This document shows positions 1-6,034 of a stretch of DNA of 7,438 nt, piece after piece. Below the pieces are notes generated by a model. That model ran no database searches, was not told the origin of the DNA, and saw nothing but the letters and a program-made list of their open reading frames with translations. How positions within the stretch are numbered: position 1 is the stretch's first letter; each line of letters opens with the position of its first letter. The DNA is taken from contig QIAK01000371.1 in assembly GCA_003225515.1 (NCBI GenBank), positions 1-7,438 on the forward strand, in the 5' to 3' direction. The position numbers and the translations under genes were made by a program. Source of the DNA: Acidobacteriota bacterium (GTDB lineage: Bacteria; Acidobacteriota; Terriglobia; Terriglobales; Acidobacteriaceae).

Positions 1-12
1 CTTTAGCGCGCG

Positions 13-1764
13 TTAGTGCGCGCCTGCGCCCGCAACTTGCGCAGCCGTCTCAACTACGGCGGGAATTCTCACCACGAACAGCGCCCCGCCCTCAGGCTTG
101 TTCTGGCACGTGATCTGTCCGCTGTGCTCCTGGATCACGCCATATACCGCGCTCAGGCCGAGACCTGTGCCTTTACCCACGGGTTTGGTCGTATAAAAAG
201 GATCGAATACCCTCAGCGGCTCGCGAACTCCGGGGCCTGTATCAGAGAACTGCAGCACAGCCTCTTTGCCCTGCCTCTGCGCGATGACTTCCAGTGATCC
301 GCCGCCGGACTCATCCAGAGCGTCGATGGCATTTTCGATGAGCTCAACGAAGGCCTGAAATAATTGGTTGGCGTTGCCTTGCACGCGCGGAAGATTCTCA
401 GAGATAGAAAGCGCCACTCGGATTTTGCCGCCCGGATGCCGCAGTTCCAGCATCTGGGTCGCGCGTTGCAGCAGCATCGTGAGATCGACCGGAATTTTTT
501 CTCCCGGCGATTGCTGCGCAAAGCGCAGCAGGTCCGCCACCAGATCGCGGGTTCGCCGGGCCTGGTTCACGATCTTGCGCACCAGCCGGCCCTGCTCGTC
601 GGTGAGTCGTTCCTCTGCCCAGAGTTGCTCGGAATAGTTCAGAATGGCATCCAGCGGATGATTGATTTCGTTGGCCGCTCCCGCCACCAATTTTCCTAAA
701 GAGGCCAGCTTCTCCTTCTGTACGAGTTGGGTCTGGAGATGCTTCTGGCTCTCATATCCCTTCCGGGAGTCCTGCAGGGCAGCGACCAGTGCCTGGTCCT
801 GAAAATATTGACGAAGGAATACGAACATTCCCAACAACAACATTGCGCCCAGTACGACGTAGATTCGGAACTCCCGTGAAGGCGCCGCAGATTTGTCGAT
901 GAGCACGGTCCACACGCCCAGGACCGGCAACGAAAGCAGCGCAAGCATCGCGAGTCTCGGAACCACATTCTTCCATCGGGGATTCAAGCTGAGCTCGCGA
1001 GTTTGCAGATCCCATTCCCGAGCCGATAACGCCGCGGCGGCTATCCATGCCACGGTTGCGATCAGCGGAACATCATAGATGCTTCCGGAGAAGTAGGTAT
1101 TGTCTGCGGCAGCACGGTCGAGAAGCTGTGAATTGATGCCGTACAACACGCATGGGGTAACGAAATGAAAATAAAAACGCCGCCACCCGCCGGAACTCGT
1201 CCATAGTGCGAACGCCAGCACTGCCAGTAGCAGCGCATTCTCGAGCCCATATAGGCGGTCGTAATAGACGTTGTAAACATCCACATTCTTCACAACGTAC
1301 TGGGATGGAAACACGATGAAGGCGTATAGAAAAATCCACCAACTCAGCAGCATCAGTACATTTACCAGGTTGATGTGGATTCTTCCTGCCTTCTTCGACA
1401 CATCGGGGCGCCAGATTACCGCCGCAATCATCGGCACAGCGTGGAAGAAAAGAATAACGTCGAAAAAGTAGGGATCGGGGATCGGCTTCCGTATTACGAT
1501 TTCCCGATAGGCCCACGCCCCTTGATTGCACGCCCACAACGAGAAGCCGGCGGCCATGAGCGCCCAGAAGCTGCGCTCTTGCTGCGGTCTGGTCGCAGCA
1601 TTGGCCAGCATGATACCACCTGCGGCCAGCATCAGCGCCAGTCCAGTTAGATCCGCGAACGCGTTCAAGCCCGCGCCTTTGGGGGCGGGCAGAGACACGC
1701 CTGCAAACACCAGAGTGATGCCGGCGGCTATCACGAACCAACGATTGCGTTGGAACAGACTCAT
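13..1764 (-). CDS. Orphan polytopic membrane histidine kinase with Asn at the H-box phospho-acceptor position
   Basis: Sensor histidine kinase-like inner-membrane protein. Residue numbers count from an upstream GTG at 1836 (607 aa). The N-terminal half holds about ten hydrophobic segments between residues 33 and 341. Residues 89-145 resemble an unnamed membrane module also found in front of GGDEF and kinase domains. A coiled linker (345-378) leads to a HisKA-like helix, but the H-box reads A-N-E-I-N-H-P-L: Asn389 replaces the usual His, and a His sits four residues later (His393). The HATPase domain looks intact: N-box ELIENAIDAL (498-507), G1 box DTGPG (532-536), F-box DPFYTT (545-550), G2 box GKGTGLGLS (554-562). 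I prefer the ATG at 1764, because the 24 residues before it are not membrane-like and GGGGG lies 3 nt upstream of this ATG. The GTG at 1836 has AGGAGG only 1 nt away. No response regulator is adjacent, and the ligand is unknown. It could be an active kinase using another His, or a pseudokinase. Confidence 0.87.
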   Translation of the reverse strand: MSLFQRNRWFVIAAGITLVFAGVSLPAPKGAGLNAFADLTGLALMLAAGGIMLANAATRPQQERSFWALMAAGFSLWACNQGAWAYREIVIRKPIPDPYFFDVILFFHAVPMIAAVIWRPDVSKKAGRIHINLVNVLMLLSWWIFLYAFIVFPSQYVVKNVDVYNVYYDRLYGLENALLLAVLAFALWTSSGGWRRFYFHFVTPCVLYGINSQLLDRAAADNTYFSGSIYDVPLIATVAWIAAAALSAREWDLQTRELSLNPRWKNVVPRLAMLALLSLPVLGVWTVLIDKSAAPSREFRIYVVLGAMLLLGMFVFLRQYFQDQALVAALQDSRKGYESQKHLQTQLVQKEKLASLGKLVAGAANEINHPLDAILNYSEQLWAEERLTDEQGRLVRKIVNQARRTRDLVADLLRFAQQSPGEKIPVDLTMLLQRATQMLELRHPGGKIRVALSISENLPRVQGNANQLFQAFVELIENAIDALDESGGGSLEVIAQRQGKEAVLQFSDTGPGVREPLRVFDPFYTTKPVGKGTGLGLSAVYGVIQEHSGQITCQNKPEGGALFVVRIPAVVETAAQVAGAGAH

Positions 1765-1837
1765 CCGCCCCCATTCTATGGCAGTCAATATGGGAATCCG
1801 AGGACCGTTCGGAACGTGGCAGGTTACTTTCGTCACA

Positions 1838-1852
1838 CCTCCTGTCCGGAGG
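1838..1852 (-). promoter_or_regulatory. Shine-Dalgarno-like AGGAGG inside a small hairpin before the kinase gene
   Basis: Read on the minus strand, CCTCC (1852-1848), loop GGACA and GGAGG (1842-1838) can form a 5-bp GC stem that hides a perfect ribosome-binding sequence. The next possible start, GTG at 1836-1834, is only 1 nt away, and no ATG, GTG or TTG lies at the usual 5-9 nt. Either this site is not used and translation starts at 1764, or initiation here is poor and structure-dependent. Confidence 0.35.
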
Positions 1853-1880
1853 AGCGGCGTGGGGCAATCCCTGCTTCCTT

Positions 1881-1906
1881 ATTCTGGGCGAGAATTCTGG
1901 GCAAGA
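1881..1906. repeat. 13-bp tandem repeat in the kinase/hemB divergent intergenic region
   Basis: ATTCTGGGCGAGA (1881-1893) is followed directly by ATTCTGGGCAAGA (1894-1906), 12 of 13 bases identical. It lies between the divergent kinase gene and hemB, about 70 bp upstream of the hemB start. A tandem pair like this could bind a regulator, but nothing in the window identifies one. Confidence 0.6.
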
Positions 1907-1918
1907 CAGGGTGGGGCT

Positions 1919-1936
1919 TTTGATCTTAGAATCAAA
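1919..1936. promoter_or_regulatory. Short dyad upstream of hemB
   Basis: TTTGAT (1919-1924) and ATCAAA (1931-1936) form an inverted repeat around CTTAGA, about 40 bp before the hemB start. It is AT-rich against a GC-rich background and could be part of a promoter or operator. No convincing -35/-10 pair was found, so the role is not assigned. Confidence 0.3.
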
Positions 1937-1976
1937 GAGGAGATGGCATTTTCGAGCCTTCCCCTGGTGATCTTCG

Positions 1977-3002
1977 ATGGCATTTCCCGAAACCCGCCTT
2001 CGCCGCCTGCGCCGCACGGCCGAGCTTCGCAACCTGGTATGTGAGACTCGTCTCACGCCCGATGCATTTGTTTATCCCATGTTCGTCTGTCCTGGCGAAG
2101 GCGTCCGCAAAGAAGTCCGCTCGATGCCAGGGGTATTCAATCTCTCGGTGGATGAAGCGGTCAAGGAAGCTCATGAGGCGTACTCGCTGGGTGTGCCCTC
2201 GGTGATCCTGTTCGGCTTACCTGACAAGAAGGACGATATTGCAACGGGCGCCTGGCATGAGGACGGCATCGTGCAGCAGGCCGCCCGGGCGATGAAGCGT
2301 GAAGTTCCCGGTCTGATCCTGATGGGCGACGTGTGCCTCTGCGAGTACATGAGCCACGGGCACTGTGGAATTGTGAAAGCCGCACCGCAATCTCTGGGCG
2401 CCGCTGTGGCGGCCCCTCCTGCCGCGACCACGCAGTATGAAGTCGTGAATGATGCCTCCCTCGAGCTTCTGGCGCGCACCTCGGTCTCGCTGGCGAAAGC
2501 TGGGATCGACATCATCGCTCCGTCCGACATGATGGACGGCCGGGTCGCCGCCATTCGCCGCGCTCTTGATGCTGCCGATTTCATCAACACGCCCATTCTC
2601 TCCTACGCCGCCAAGTTCGCCTCTGCCTATTACGGACCGTTCCGCGAAGCTGCCGACTCAGCTCCGCAATTCGGCGACCGCCGTTCCTATCAAATGGATG
2701 GAGCCAACCTGCGCGAGGCCATGCGCGAGATCGAAGCCGATATCGAAGAAGGCGCCGACATGATTATGGTCAAGCCCGCGATGCCATACCTCGACGTAAT
2801 CGCCGCCGCCCGCGCGCGCTTCGACCTGCCTCTTGCCGCGTATCAAGTCTCGGGAGAATACGCCATGATCGAAGCCGCCGCCCAAAACGGATGGGTCGAC
2901 CACGACCGCATCATGATGGAATCCCTCCTCAGCATCCGCCGCGCCGGCGCCAGCATGATCCTCACCTACTACGCCAAATCCGCCGCCAAGCTGCTGGCAT
3001 GA
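1977..3002 (+). CDS. hemB: Porphobilinogen synthase (delta-aminolevulinic acid dehydratase), zinc type
   Basis: Cytoplasmic enzyme that condenses two 5-aminolevulinate molecules to porphobilinogen, an early common step of heme and other tetrapyrrole synthesis. At 341 aa it is slightly longer than usual (about 320-335). The two active-site lysines are visible: Lys213 in SYAAKFAS and Lys266 in the family signature [13 protein letters not shown] (259-271). [15 protein letters not shown] (117-131) carries Cys120, Cys122 and Cys130, the zinc-binding set that is replaced by Asp/Ala-type residues in magnesium-only enzymes. [10 protein letters not shown] (181-190) and YQVSGEYAM (289-297) also match the family. 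The ATG at 1977 is preceded by GGTGATC (1966-1972), a match to the extended ribosome-binding sequence. Residues about 133-157 carry an unusual Ala/Pro-rich insertion. The gene stands alone, divergent from the kinase and convergent with the lipoprotein, and a hairpin follows its stop. Confidence 0.97.
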   Translation: MAFPETRLRRLRRTAELRNLVCETRLTPDAFVYPMFVCPGEGVRKEVRSMPGVFNLSVDEAVKEAHEAYSLGVPSVILFGLPDKKDDIATGAWHEDGIVQQAARAMKREVPGLILMGDVCLCEYMSHGHCGIVKAAPQSLGAAVAAPPAATTQYEVVNDASLELLARTSVSLAKAGIDIIAPSDMMDGRVAAIRRALDAADFINTPILSYAAKFASAYYGPFREAADSAPQFGDRRSYQMDGANLREAMREIEADIEEGADMIMVKPAMPYLDVIAAARARFDLPLAAYQVSGEYAMIEAAAQNGWVDHDRIMMESLLSIRRAGASMILTYYAKSAAKLLA

Positions 3003-3015
3003 GAGCGTTGTTTCG

Positions 3016-3058
3016 ATGTGGGGCGGGAGCGCCACCTGATTCGCCCCACATAATTTCC
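3016..3058 (+). terminator. Probable intrinsic terminator of hemB
   Basis: A perfect 10-bp inverted repeat, ATGTGGGGCG (3016-3025) and CGCCCCACAT (3042-3051), encloses a 16-nt loop and starts 14 nt after the hemB stop. It is followed by AATTTCC, a weak T-tract, so termination may be partial. Confidence 0.55.
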
Positions 3059-3075
3059 TCAGATGAACAAATGGA

Positions 3076-3120
3076 ATCGCCCTGACTACTCTCCCAGTTT
3101 CTGGAGGTGATCAGGGCGAT
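3076..3120. terminator. Long hairpin between convergent genes, possible terminator for the lipoprotein gene
   Basis: ATCGCCCTGA (3076-3085) pairs perfectly with TCAGGGCGAT (3111-3120). Inside it, CCAG-TTT-CTGG (3094-3104) forms a second small hairpin. It lies 44 nt beyond the minus-strand stop at 3165. In the minus direction it is followed by a mildly T-rich stretch (ATTTGTT); in the plus direction there is no T-tract. A terminator or transcript-stabilising structure for the lipoprotein mRNA is the likeliest role. Confidence 0.45.
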
Positions 3121-3164
3121 GTGATTAACGCTGTTGCGGAAATGACCCGGAACTTTACACGCGA

Positions 3165-4112
3165 CTAGTCCGAGGATAGATAAAGGTAGTCGTCTGCCGT
3201 TCCGTCGCTGATTGAGGCGGCATTCGTGCCATCCAGATTGGATTTGTATATCTGATAGAGACCCAGATCTGAAGAATAAAACGTGTAGTACAGAGTTGAA
3301 TTCAGTATCTCCGCCTCGTAGGCGTTGGTAACCAGAAGCGTTGCATTGCTGCCATCAAGGTTGATGCTGGCAATGCCCTGACCGCTGAGGCTGGACGGGG
3401 CGGCATGGCTGTGCGCTGCGGAGTGGGCCTGATTGAAACCAGGCCGCCGCTTGGCAGTGGTTCCCGGCCACGTCGCAAACAATATCTGCTTGCCGTTCGG
3501 TGTGAACATTGGAACGTCCACAAAGCCGCTTTGCGTTGTGACCGTCGCAGTGCCGGTTCCATCTGGTTTCACGAGATAGAGACCGTAGGTTGAGTTGCCG
3601 TAGCAGGCAAAGGCGATTTTGGAACTATCCGCCGAAAAACTTCCAGAGTAGCAACCGAGCATTCCATCGGGCATGGTCGACGTAAGATTCAGATTGCCGG
3701 TTCCATCCGCGCTCATAACCCAGAACTCGTAATTCGAATTATTCCAGAGCCCGTACACGATCTTCTTGCCATCCGGCGAAAGTTTCGCGTAGTAGGTGTT
3801 GCCATCGCTGGTCAACTGCGTTTGGGTGGCGCCGTCCGCACTGCTGACCCAGATGTTTCCCGACGACGTAAATGCGACTGTTTTGAAGTCGGCGGAGATC
3901 GAGGGCGAATATATGTTAGTGAGGCTAGCCGCAACCGGGGTCACGCTTGAGCCATCCAGGTTCATAAGAAACAGCGGCGTTGTTGGACTGACGGTGCGGT
4001 CGGACGCGAACGGCATCTTGGTGAATGTCGGGGCGGAATTGTTTCCGCAGCCAACGGTGATCCCCGCAGCCAGAACGAGGAGAGTAAGCAGAATAAGAGG
4101 TAGTTTTTTCAA
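3165..4112 (-). CDS. PD40/TolB-like beta-propeller lipoprotein
   Basis: 315-aa envelope lipoprotein. Basic MKK and a hydrophobic stretch (4-20) lead to the lipobox-like TVGC with Cys22, so it is probably lipid-anchored after signal peptidase II cleavage. The mature part is built from repeated WD40-like/PD40 blades, each with a strand and a turn ending in x-DG: LDG 52-54, ADG 92-94, PDG 113-115, ADG 135-137, PDG 183-185, PNG 205-207, LDG 252-254 and LDG 293-295. The family resembles the TolB C-terminal propeller and typically binds proteins or glycans; the specific partner here is unknown. Residues about 216-245 form a Ser/His/Ala-rich insertion between two blades. The start is TTG (4112-4110), supported by AAGGAG 5 nt upstream and by the signal sequence beginning right there. 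It appears monocistronic and is not the Tol-Pal TolB itself: no tol genes are nearby, and TolB's N-terminal domain is missing. Confidence 0.85.
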   Translation of the reverse strand: MKKLPLILLTLLVLAAGITVGCGNNSAPTFTKMPFASDRTVSPTTPLFLMNLDGSSVTPVAASLTNIYSPSISADFKTVAFTSSGNIWVSSADGATQTQLTSDGNTYYAKLSPDGKKIVYGLWNNSNYEFWVMSADGTGNLNLTSTMPDGMLGCYSGSFSADSSKIAFACYGNSTYGLYLVKPDGTGTATVTTQSGFVDVPMFTPNGKQILFATWPGTTAKRRPGFNQAHSAAHSHAAPSSLSGQGIASINLDGSNATLLVTNAYEAEILNSTLYYTFYSSDLGLYQIYKSNLDGTNAASISDGTADDYLYLSSD

Positions 4113-4117
4113 GAGAT

Positions 4118-4123
4118 CTCCTT
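4118..4123 (-). promoter_or_regulatory. Ribosome-binding site that fixes the TTG start of the lipoprotein gene
   Basis: AAGGAG on the minus strand (4123-4118) is followed by 5 nt and then TTG (4112-4110). No ATG or GTG in frame would give a complete signal peptide, so this site decides the start. Confidence 0.75.
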
Positions 4124-4133
4124 AAATTTATCG

Positions 4134-4216
4134 GCCGCATTTTCAGCGGCGATCTTGTTGCAGTGCGAACTCGCACCAAATGTTTTACGAGGGCCCGGGA
4201 GTTTCGGAAGAAACTC
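4134..4216 (-). promoter_or_regulatory. Leader with three short dyads before the lipoprotein gene
   Basis: Three perfect inverted repeats lie within 83 bp upstream of the TTG start. They are GCCGC/GCGGC (4134-4138/4146-4150), GTGCGA-AC-TCGCAC (4163-4176) and GAGTTTC-GGAA-GAAACTC (4199-4216, 7-bp stem). They could fold in the mRNA leader, or the 14-bp middle palindrome could be an operator. No clear -35/-10 pair was found. Confidence 0.35.
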
Positions 4217-4482
4217 AACTGCTTACGCTCAGAAGACGGACGGAAGCTGCGCAAATATCACTGAGGCGTACACGACGGCAAACCGGTCAGGGATTGCCCC
4301 ATCACGTGAAAAAAAACTAATGACAAGAGCGACGTTACGGCCTGATGGTCACTTGCGGCAACGGTACGGTAGTAACCGGCGCATCATTGGAGTAATTTTT
4401 GGATCTGGAATTTAGGTTCGCTGGGGAGTATTTAGGCGTTCCAGAAACAAGACGGTGGGACGAAACGACAGAAAAAGAAAAA
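4217..4482. other. Gene-free stretch between the lipoprotein gene and the four-gene set
   Basis: No convincing coding region was seen on either strand. Short open stretches here lack a start codon with a ribosome-binding site. The stretch holds an A-run (about 4309-4317) and an A-rich end that forms the T-tract of the neighbouring minus-strand terminator. It probably also contains the promoter for the minus-strand lipoprotein gene, but I cannot place it. Confidence 0.5.
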
Positions 4483-4507
4483 AGGGACGGCCGAGGTGGC
4501 CGTCCCT
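4471..4507 (-). terminator. Intrinsic terminator of the minus-strand four-gene set
   Basis: On the minus strand, GGGACGGCC (4506-4498), loop ACCTC and GGCCGTCCC (4492-4484) form a perfect 9-bp GC-rich stem, 10 bp with the flanking T-A pair. It is followed by TTTTTTCTTTTTC (4483-4471). The stem begins 13 nt after the stop at 4520. This is a textbook Rho-independent terminator and marks the end of the transcription unit that begins near 6194. Confidence 0.93.
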
Positions 4508-4519
4508 ACATCAACCTGC

Positions 4520-5128
4520 TTAGTCTTTGCTGGGCTTCTTCGGAGTCAGATCACAGGCTTGGTGGACGCGATCGAGATTCAGGCCGAAAGGAGTGACCTC
4601 CGCGATCTCGCGGCCTGCTCTGGTCCTGACTTCCACCTTGAACACCTGCGCGCCGATCATGCCGCGGGTCGTCCCTTTATCCATGGAGAGAAAATGTCCG
4701 CGCACCCAGTTCCAGCCGTGATAGCTGTGCGTATTATCGATTCGGACCATGACTTCCATCTGCGGCTGTCCCCAGAAGCCAGGACGGTTGGGCGGCGCCA
4801 GCCGCGAGCCGGGATTGAAGTCGGCCAGGCTGAGCTTGCCATCCGTGCAAAAAAGTTCGACGCGGGGTTTGTACTCGGTGTCGGCTTTCAGGTAGTTGTC
4901 GGAAAGAAGCTCGAAGCGCACCTTCTTGGCACCCGTCATCTTATCTTGGGATTGAAACTCCATCCATTTGCCGCCGGCGCTGACGCCATCTTTTTCGTCC
5001 TGGTAAGGACTCATGGCGCCGTTCTGGGCAAAAACCGACGCGGTGCAAAACAATGCCACACACACCAACATAGCCGCCGCTACCAAGCCGGTGCGATTGC
5101 GCTGATCAGAAGAATGCGATCCGTTCAC
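4520..5128 (-). CDS. Secreted protein of about 200 aa with a VasI-like domain
   Basis: 202-aa exported protein of unknown role. Residues 14-34 form a hydrophobic signal segment ending VFA, with signal peptidase I cleavage likely before Gln35. The mature part reads as a small beta-rich domain. A 'KW....QDKMTGAKKVRFELLS' strand pair is followed by RVELFCTDGKLSL with Cys94, then MVRIDN, FKVEVRT and a closing FGL.....HQAC with Cys192. This order (W, 'D.m...k.v.l.l', '.L..RC.dg', 'vRvD', '..GL......AC') resembles the VasI-type domain known from type VI secretion loci and other envelope proteins, and the two cysteines could form a disulfide. This is a recalled-pattern match, not a search. No type VI genes are present. 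The start is the GTG at 5128, with GGAGG 5 nt upstream; an in-frame GTG at 5140 has no such site. It is the last gene before the terminator at 4483-4507. Confidence 0.78.
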   Translation of the reverse strand: MNGSHSSDQRNRTGLVAAAMLVCVALFCTASVFAQNGAMSPYQDEKDGVSAGGKWMEFQSQDKMTGAKKVRFELLSDNYLKADTEYKPRVELFCTDGKLSLADFNPGSRLAPPNRPGFWGQPQMEVMVRIDNTHSYHGWNWVRGHFLSMDKGTTRGMIGAQVFKVEVRTRAGREIAEVTPFGLNLDRVHQACDLTPKKPSKD

Positions 5129-5133
5129 GGTGT

Positions 5134-5138
5134 CCTCC
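5134..5138 (-). promoter_or_regulatory. Ribosome-binding site choosing the GTG at 5128
   Basis: GGAGG on the minus strand (5138-5134) lies 5 nt before GTG (5128-5126). It overlaps the in-frame GTG at 5140 and cannot serve it, so the shorter 202-aa product is preferred. Confidence 0.65.
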
Positions 5139-5206
5139 ACGCAAATACTTCTATGTATATTGAACCCGGAAGGGCACTGAAAAGTTGCGTAAAAAAGGTA
5201 CAGAGA

Positions 5207-5545
5207 TTACTGAAGATTAACTTTTAAGTTGAGGTTGACCTGGGACCGGTCGTCAAACTGGCTTACGGACTTGGTGTCACTCTTGCGGCCCTTGTACTGG
5301 GCATAAACCTCGTAATCAACGGCAGTGGAGAGCGCCGGAGTCTTGACCGTGCGAGTGCGCGTGTTGGTCACGTAGACAACGGCATCGGCGAGAGGGTTAT
5401 CCTGCGGATCAAGCACCTTGCCAAAAAGCAGGCGTCCGACGGTCTTGTCCTTCTTGTCAGGCGTCGCACCGGAAACCGCGCATAGCGCCATCAGCAGCGC
5501 GCAACCTACGACCACAGCTCTGATCACAGACTGTTTGCGATTCAT
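5207..5545 (-). CDS. Small secreted carboxypeptidase-regulatory-like protein, apparently shortened
   Basis: 112-aa exported protein. Residues 5-27 form a signal peptide, with cleavage near SGA/TPD. The Cys22 context MALC is a poor lipobox, so a soluble protein is more likely than a lipoprotein. The rest matches the small beta-sandwich regulatory-like domain: GRLLFGKVLDPQDNPLADAV (37-56), VYVTNTRT (58-65), then VDYEVYAQYKGRKSDT (76-91) and a closing FDDRSQVNLNLKV (97-109). In the usual family pattern a segment like 'yIsd..GnYrf' stands between the 'T.R.VKT' strand and the 'L....DYEVYA' strand. Here VKT69 runs straight into PALST, so about 10-12 residues seem to be missing, although the frame stays open. 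The ATG at 5545 is 33 nt after the upstream gene's stop and has no clear ribosome-binding site, suggesting coupled translation. Function is unknown; such proteins are usually periplasmic or cell-surface binding modules. Confidence 0.82.
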   Translation of the reverse strand: MNRKQSVIRAVVVGCALLMALCAVSGATPDKKDKTVGRLLFGKVLDPQDNPLADAVVYVTNTRTRTVKTPALSTAVDYEVYAQYKGRKSDTKSVSQFDDRSQVNLNLKVNLQ

Positions 5546-5578
5546 GCAGAAGTTATTGTCTCATGCCCGACCAAATCG

Positions 5579-6034
5579 TCAGAAGGTTAGATGCAATCCG
5601 GTGTCTTCGCGCTCGTCACCATAGATGTGGACGGTGACTTCCTGGACCAGGCGCAAAGGCTTGCCATTCACGGGTTTGAAGCCTTTGAGATCGGCTGAGA
5701 GGATGTAATCGGACTCCCCGGCAGGGACGCGTTGGGCGAACTCGCCCATGTGGTCGGAAGAAACCTCCCATTTAGGCTTTTTATCTTTGGCACGACGGAT
5801 CTTAACCACGACGCCGTAAACGGGACGATCGTCTGGACCCCAGACCGTACCGGCAATCAGAGCGTAGGGTTTGCCTTTGGGCTTCGAGGCCGCGAACACC
5901 TCGTTATTAGATGGGAGAGTAGAAAAAAGAAACGCGATCAGGAGAAAACCAGCAGCAGAAAGGCTTGCAATGTGGCGGGTCACGTGACGTCTAGGAGTAG
6001 TCACCGTCTTCGCTCTCTTCCACCTCTTCTTCAT
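5579..6034 (-). CDS. Secreted carboxypeptidase-regulatory-like domain protein, start overlapping the upstream gene
   Basis: 151-aa exported protein with one regulatory-like beta-sandwich domain. A very basic N-terminus (about 11 Lys/Arg in the first 20 residues) precedes a hydrophobic segment (23-40) and the likely signal cleavage at VFAA/S (46-50). The domain runs from IAGTVWGPDDRPVYGVVVKI (60-79) through VSSDHMGEFAQRVPAG (91-106) and DYILSADLKGFK (109-120) to EVTVHIYGDERED (132-144). The turn 'SD..GEFA.RVP' and the end 'VHI.GDER.D' are the parts that define the type. The ATG at 6034 lies inside the upstream zinc-ribbon gene, a 44-nt overlap in another frame. GTG codons at 6004 and 5983 are alternatives: the latter would give a normal signal peptide and no overlap, but has no ribosome-binding site. 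It is the second gene of the minus-strand set. It probably sits in the periplasm or on the surface; the ligand is unknown. Confidence 0.83.
   Translation of the reverse strand: MKKRWKRAKTVTTPRRHVTRHIASLSAAGFLLIAFLFSTLPSNNEVFAASKPKGKPYALIAGTVWGPDDRPVYGVVVKIRRAKDKKPKWEVSSDHMGEFAQRVPAGESDYILSADLKGFKPVNGKPLRLVQEVTVHIYGDEREDTGLHLTF

Noticed and set aside
1073..2056. Open reading frame of 327 codons on the minus strand
   Set aside because: It overlaps the kinase in another frame and crosses the intergenic region into hemB. Its translation is Arg/Pro-rich with no domain, while the kinase frame is clearly real.
4280..4395. Possible c-di-GMP-I type riboswitch on the plus strand (GGCAAACC, GCGACG, CGGTACGGTAG..AACCG)
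   Set aside because: Some short pieces look like the motif, but the segment between GGCAAACC and GCGACG is far too long, the GACGCAAAGCC core is not kept, and no plus-strand gene follows.
4332..4482. Open stretch on the minus strand ending '...VTTVPLPQVTIRP'
   Set aside because: It has no start codon with a ribosome site and runs through the T-tract of a strong terminator, so it is unlikely to be a gene.
4520..5140. Type VI secretion gene (vasI) call for the secreted 202-aa protein
   Set aside because: The domain pattern is similar, but no other type VI gene is present and the match is from memory, so only 'VasI-like domain' is claimed.
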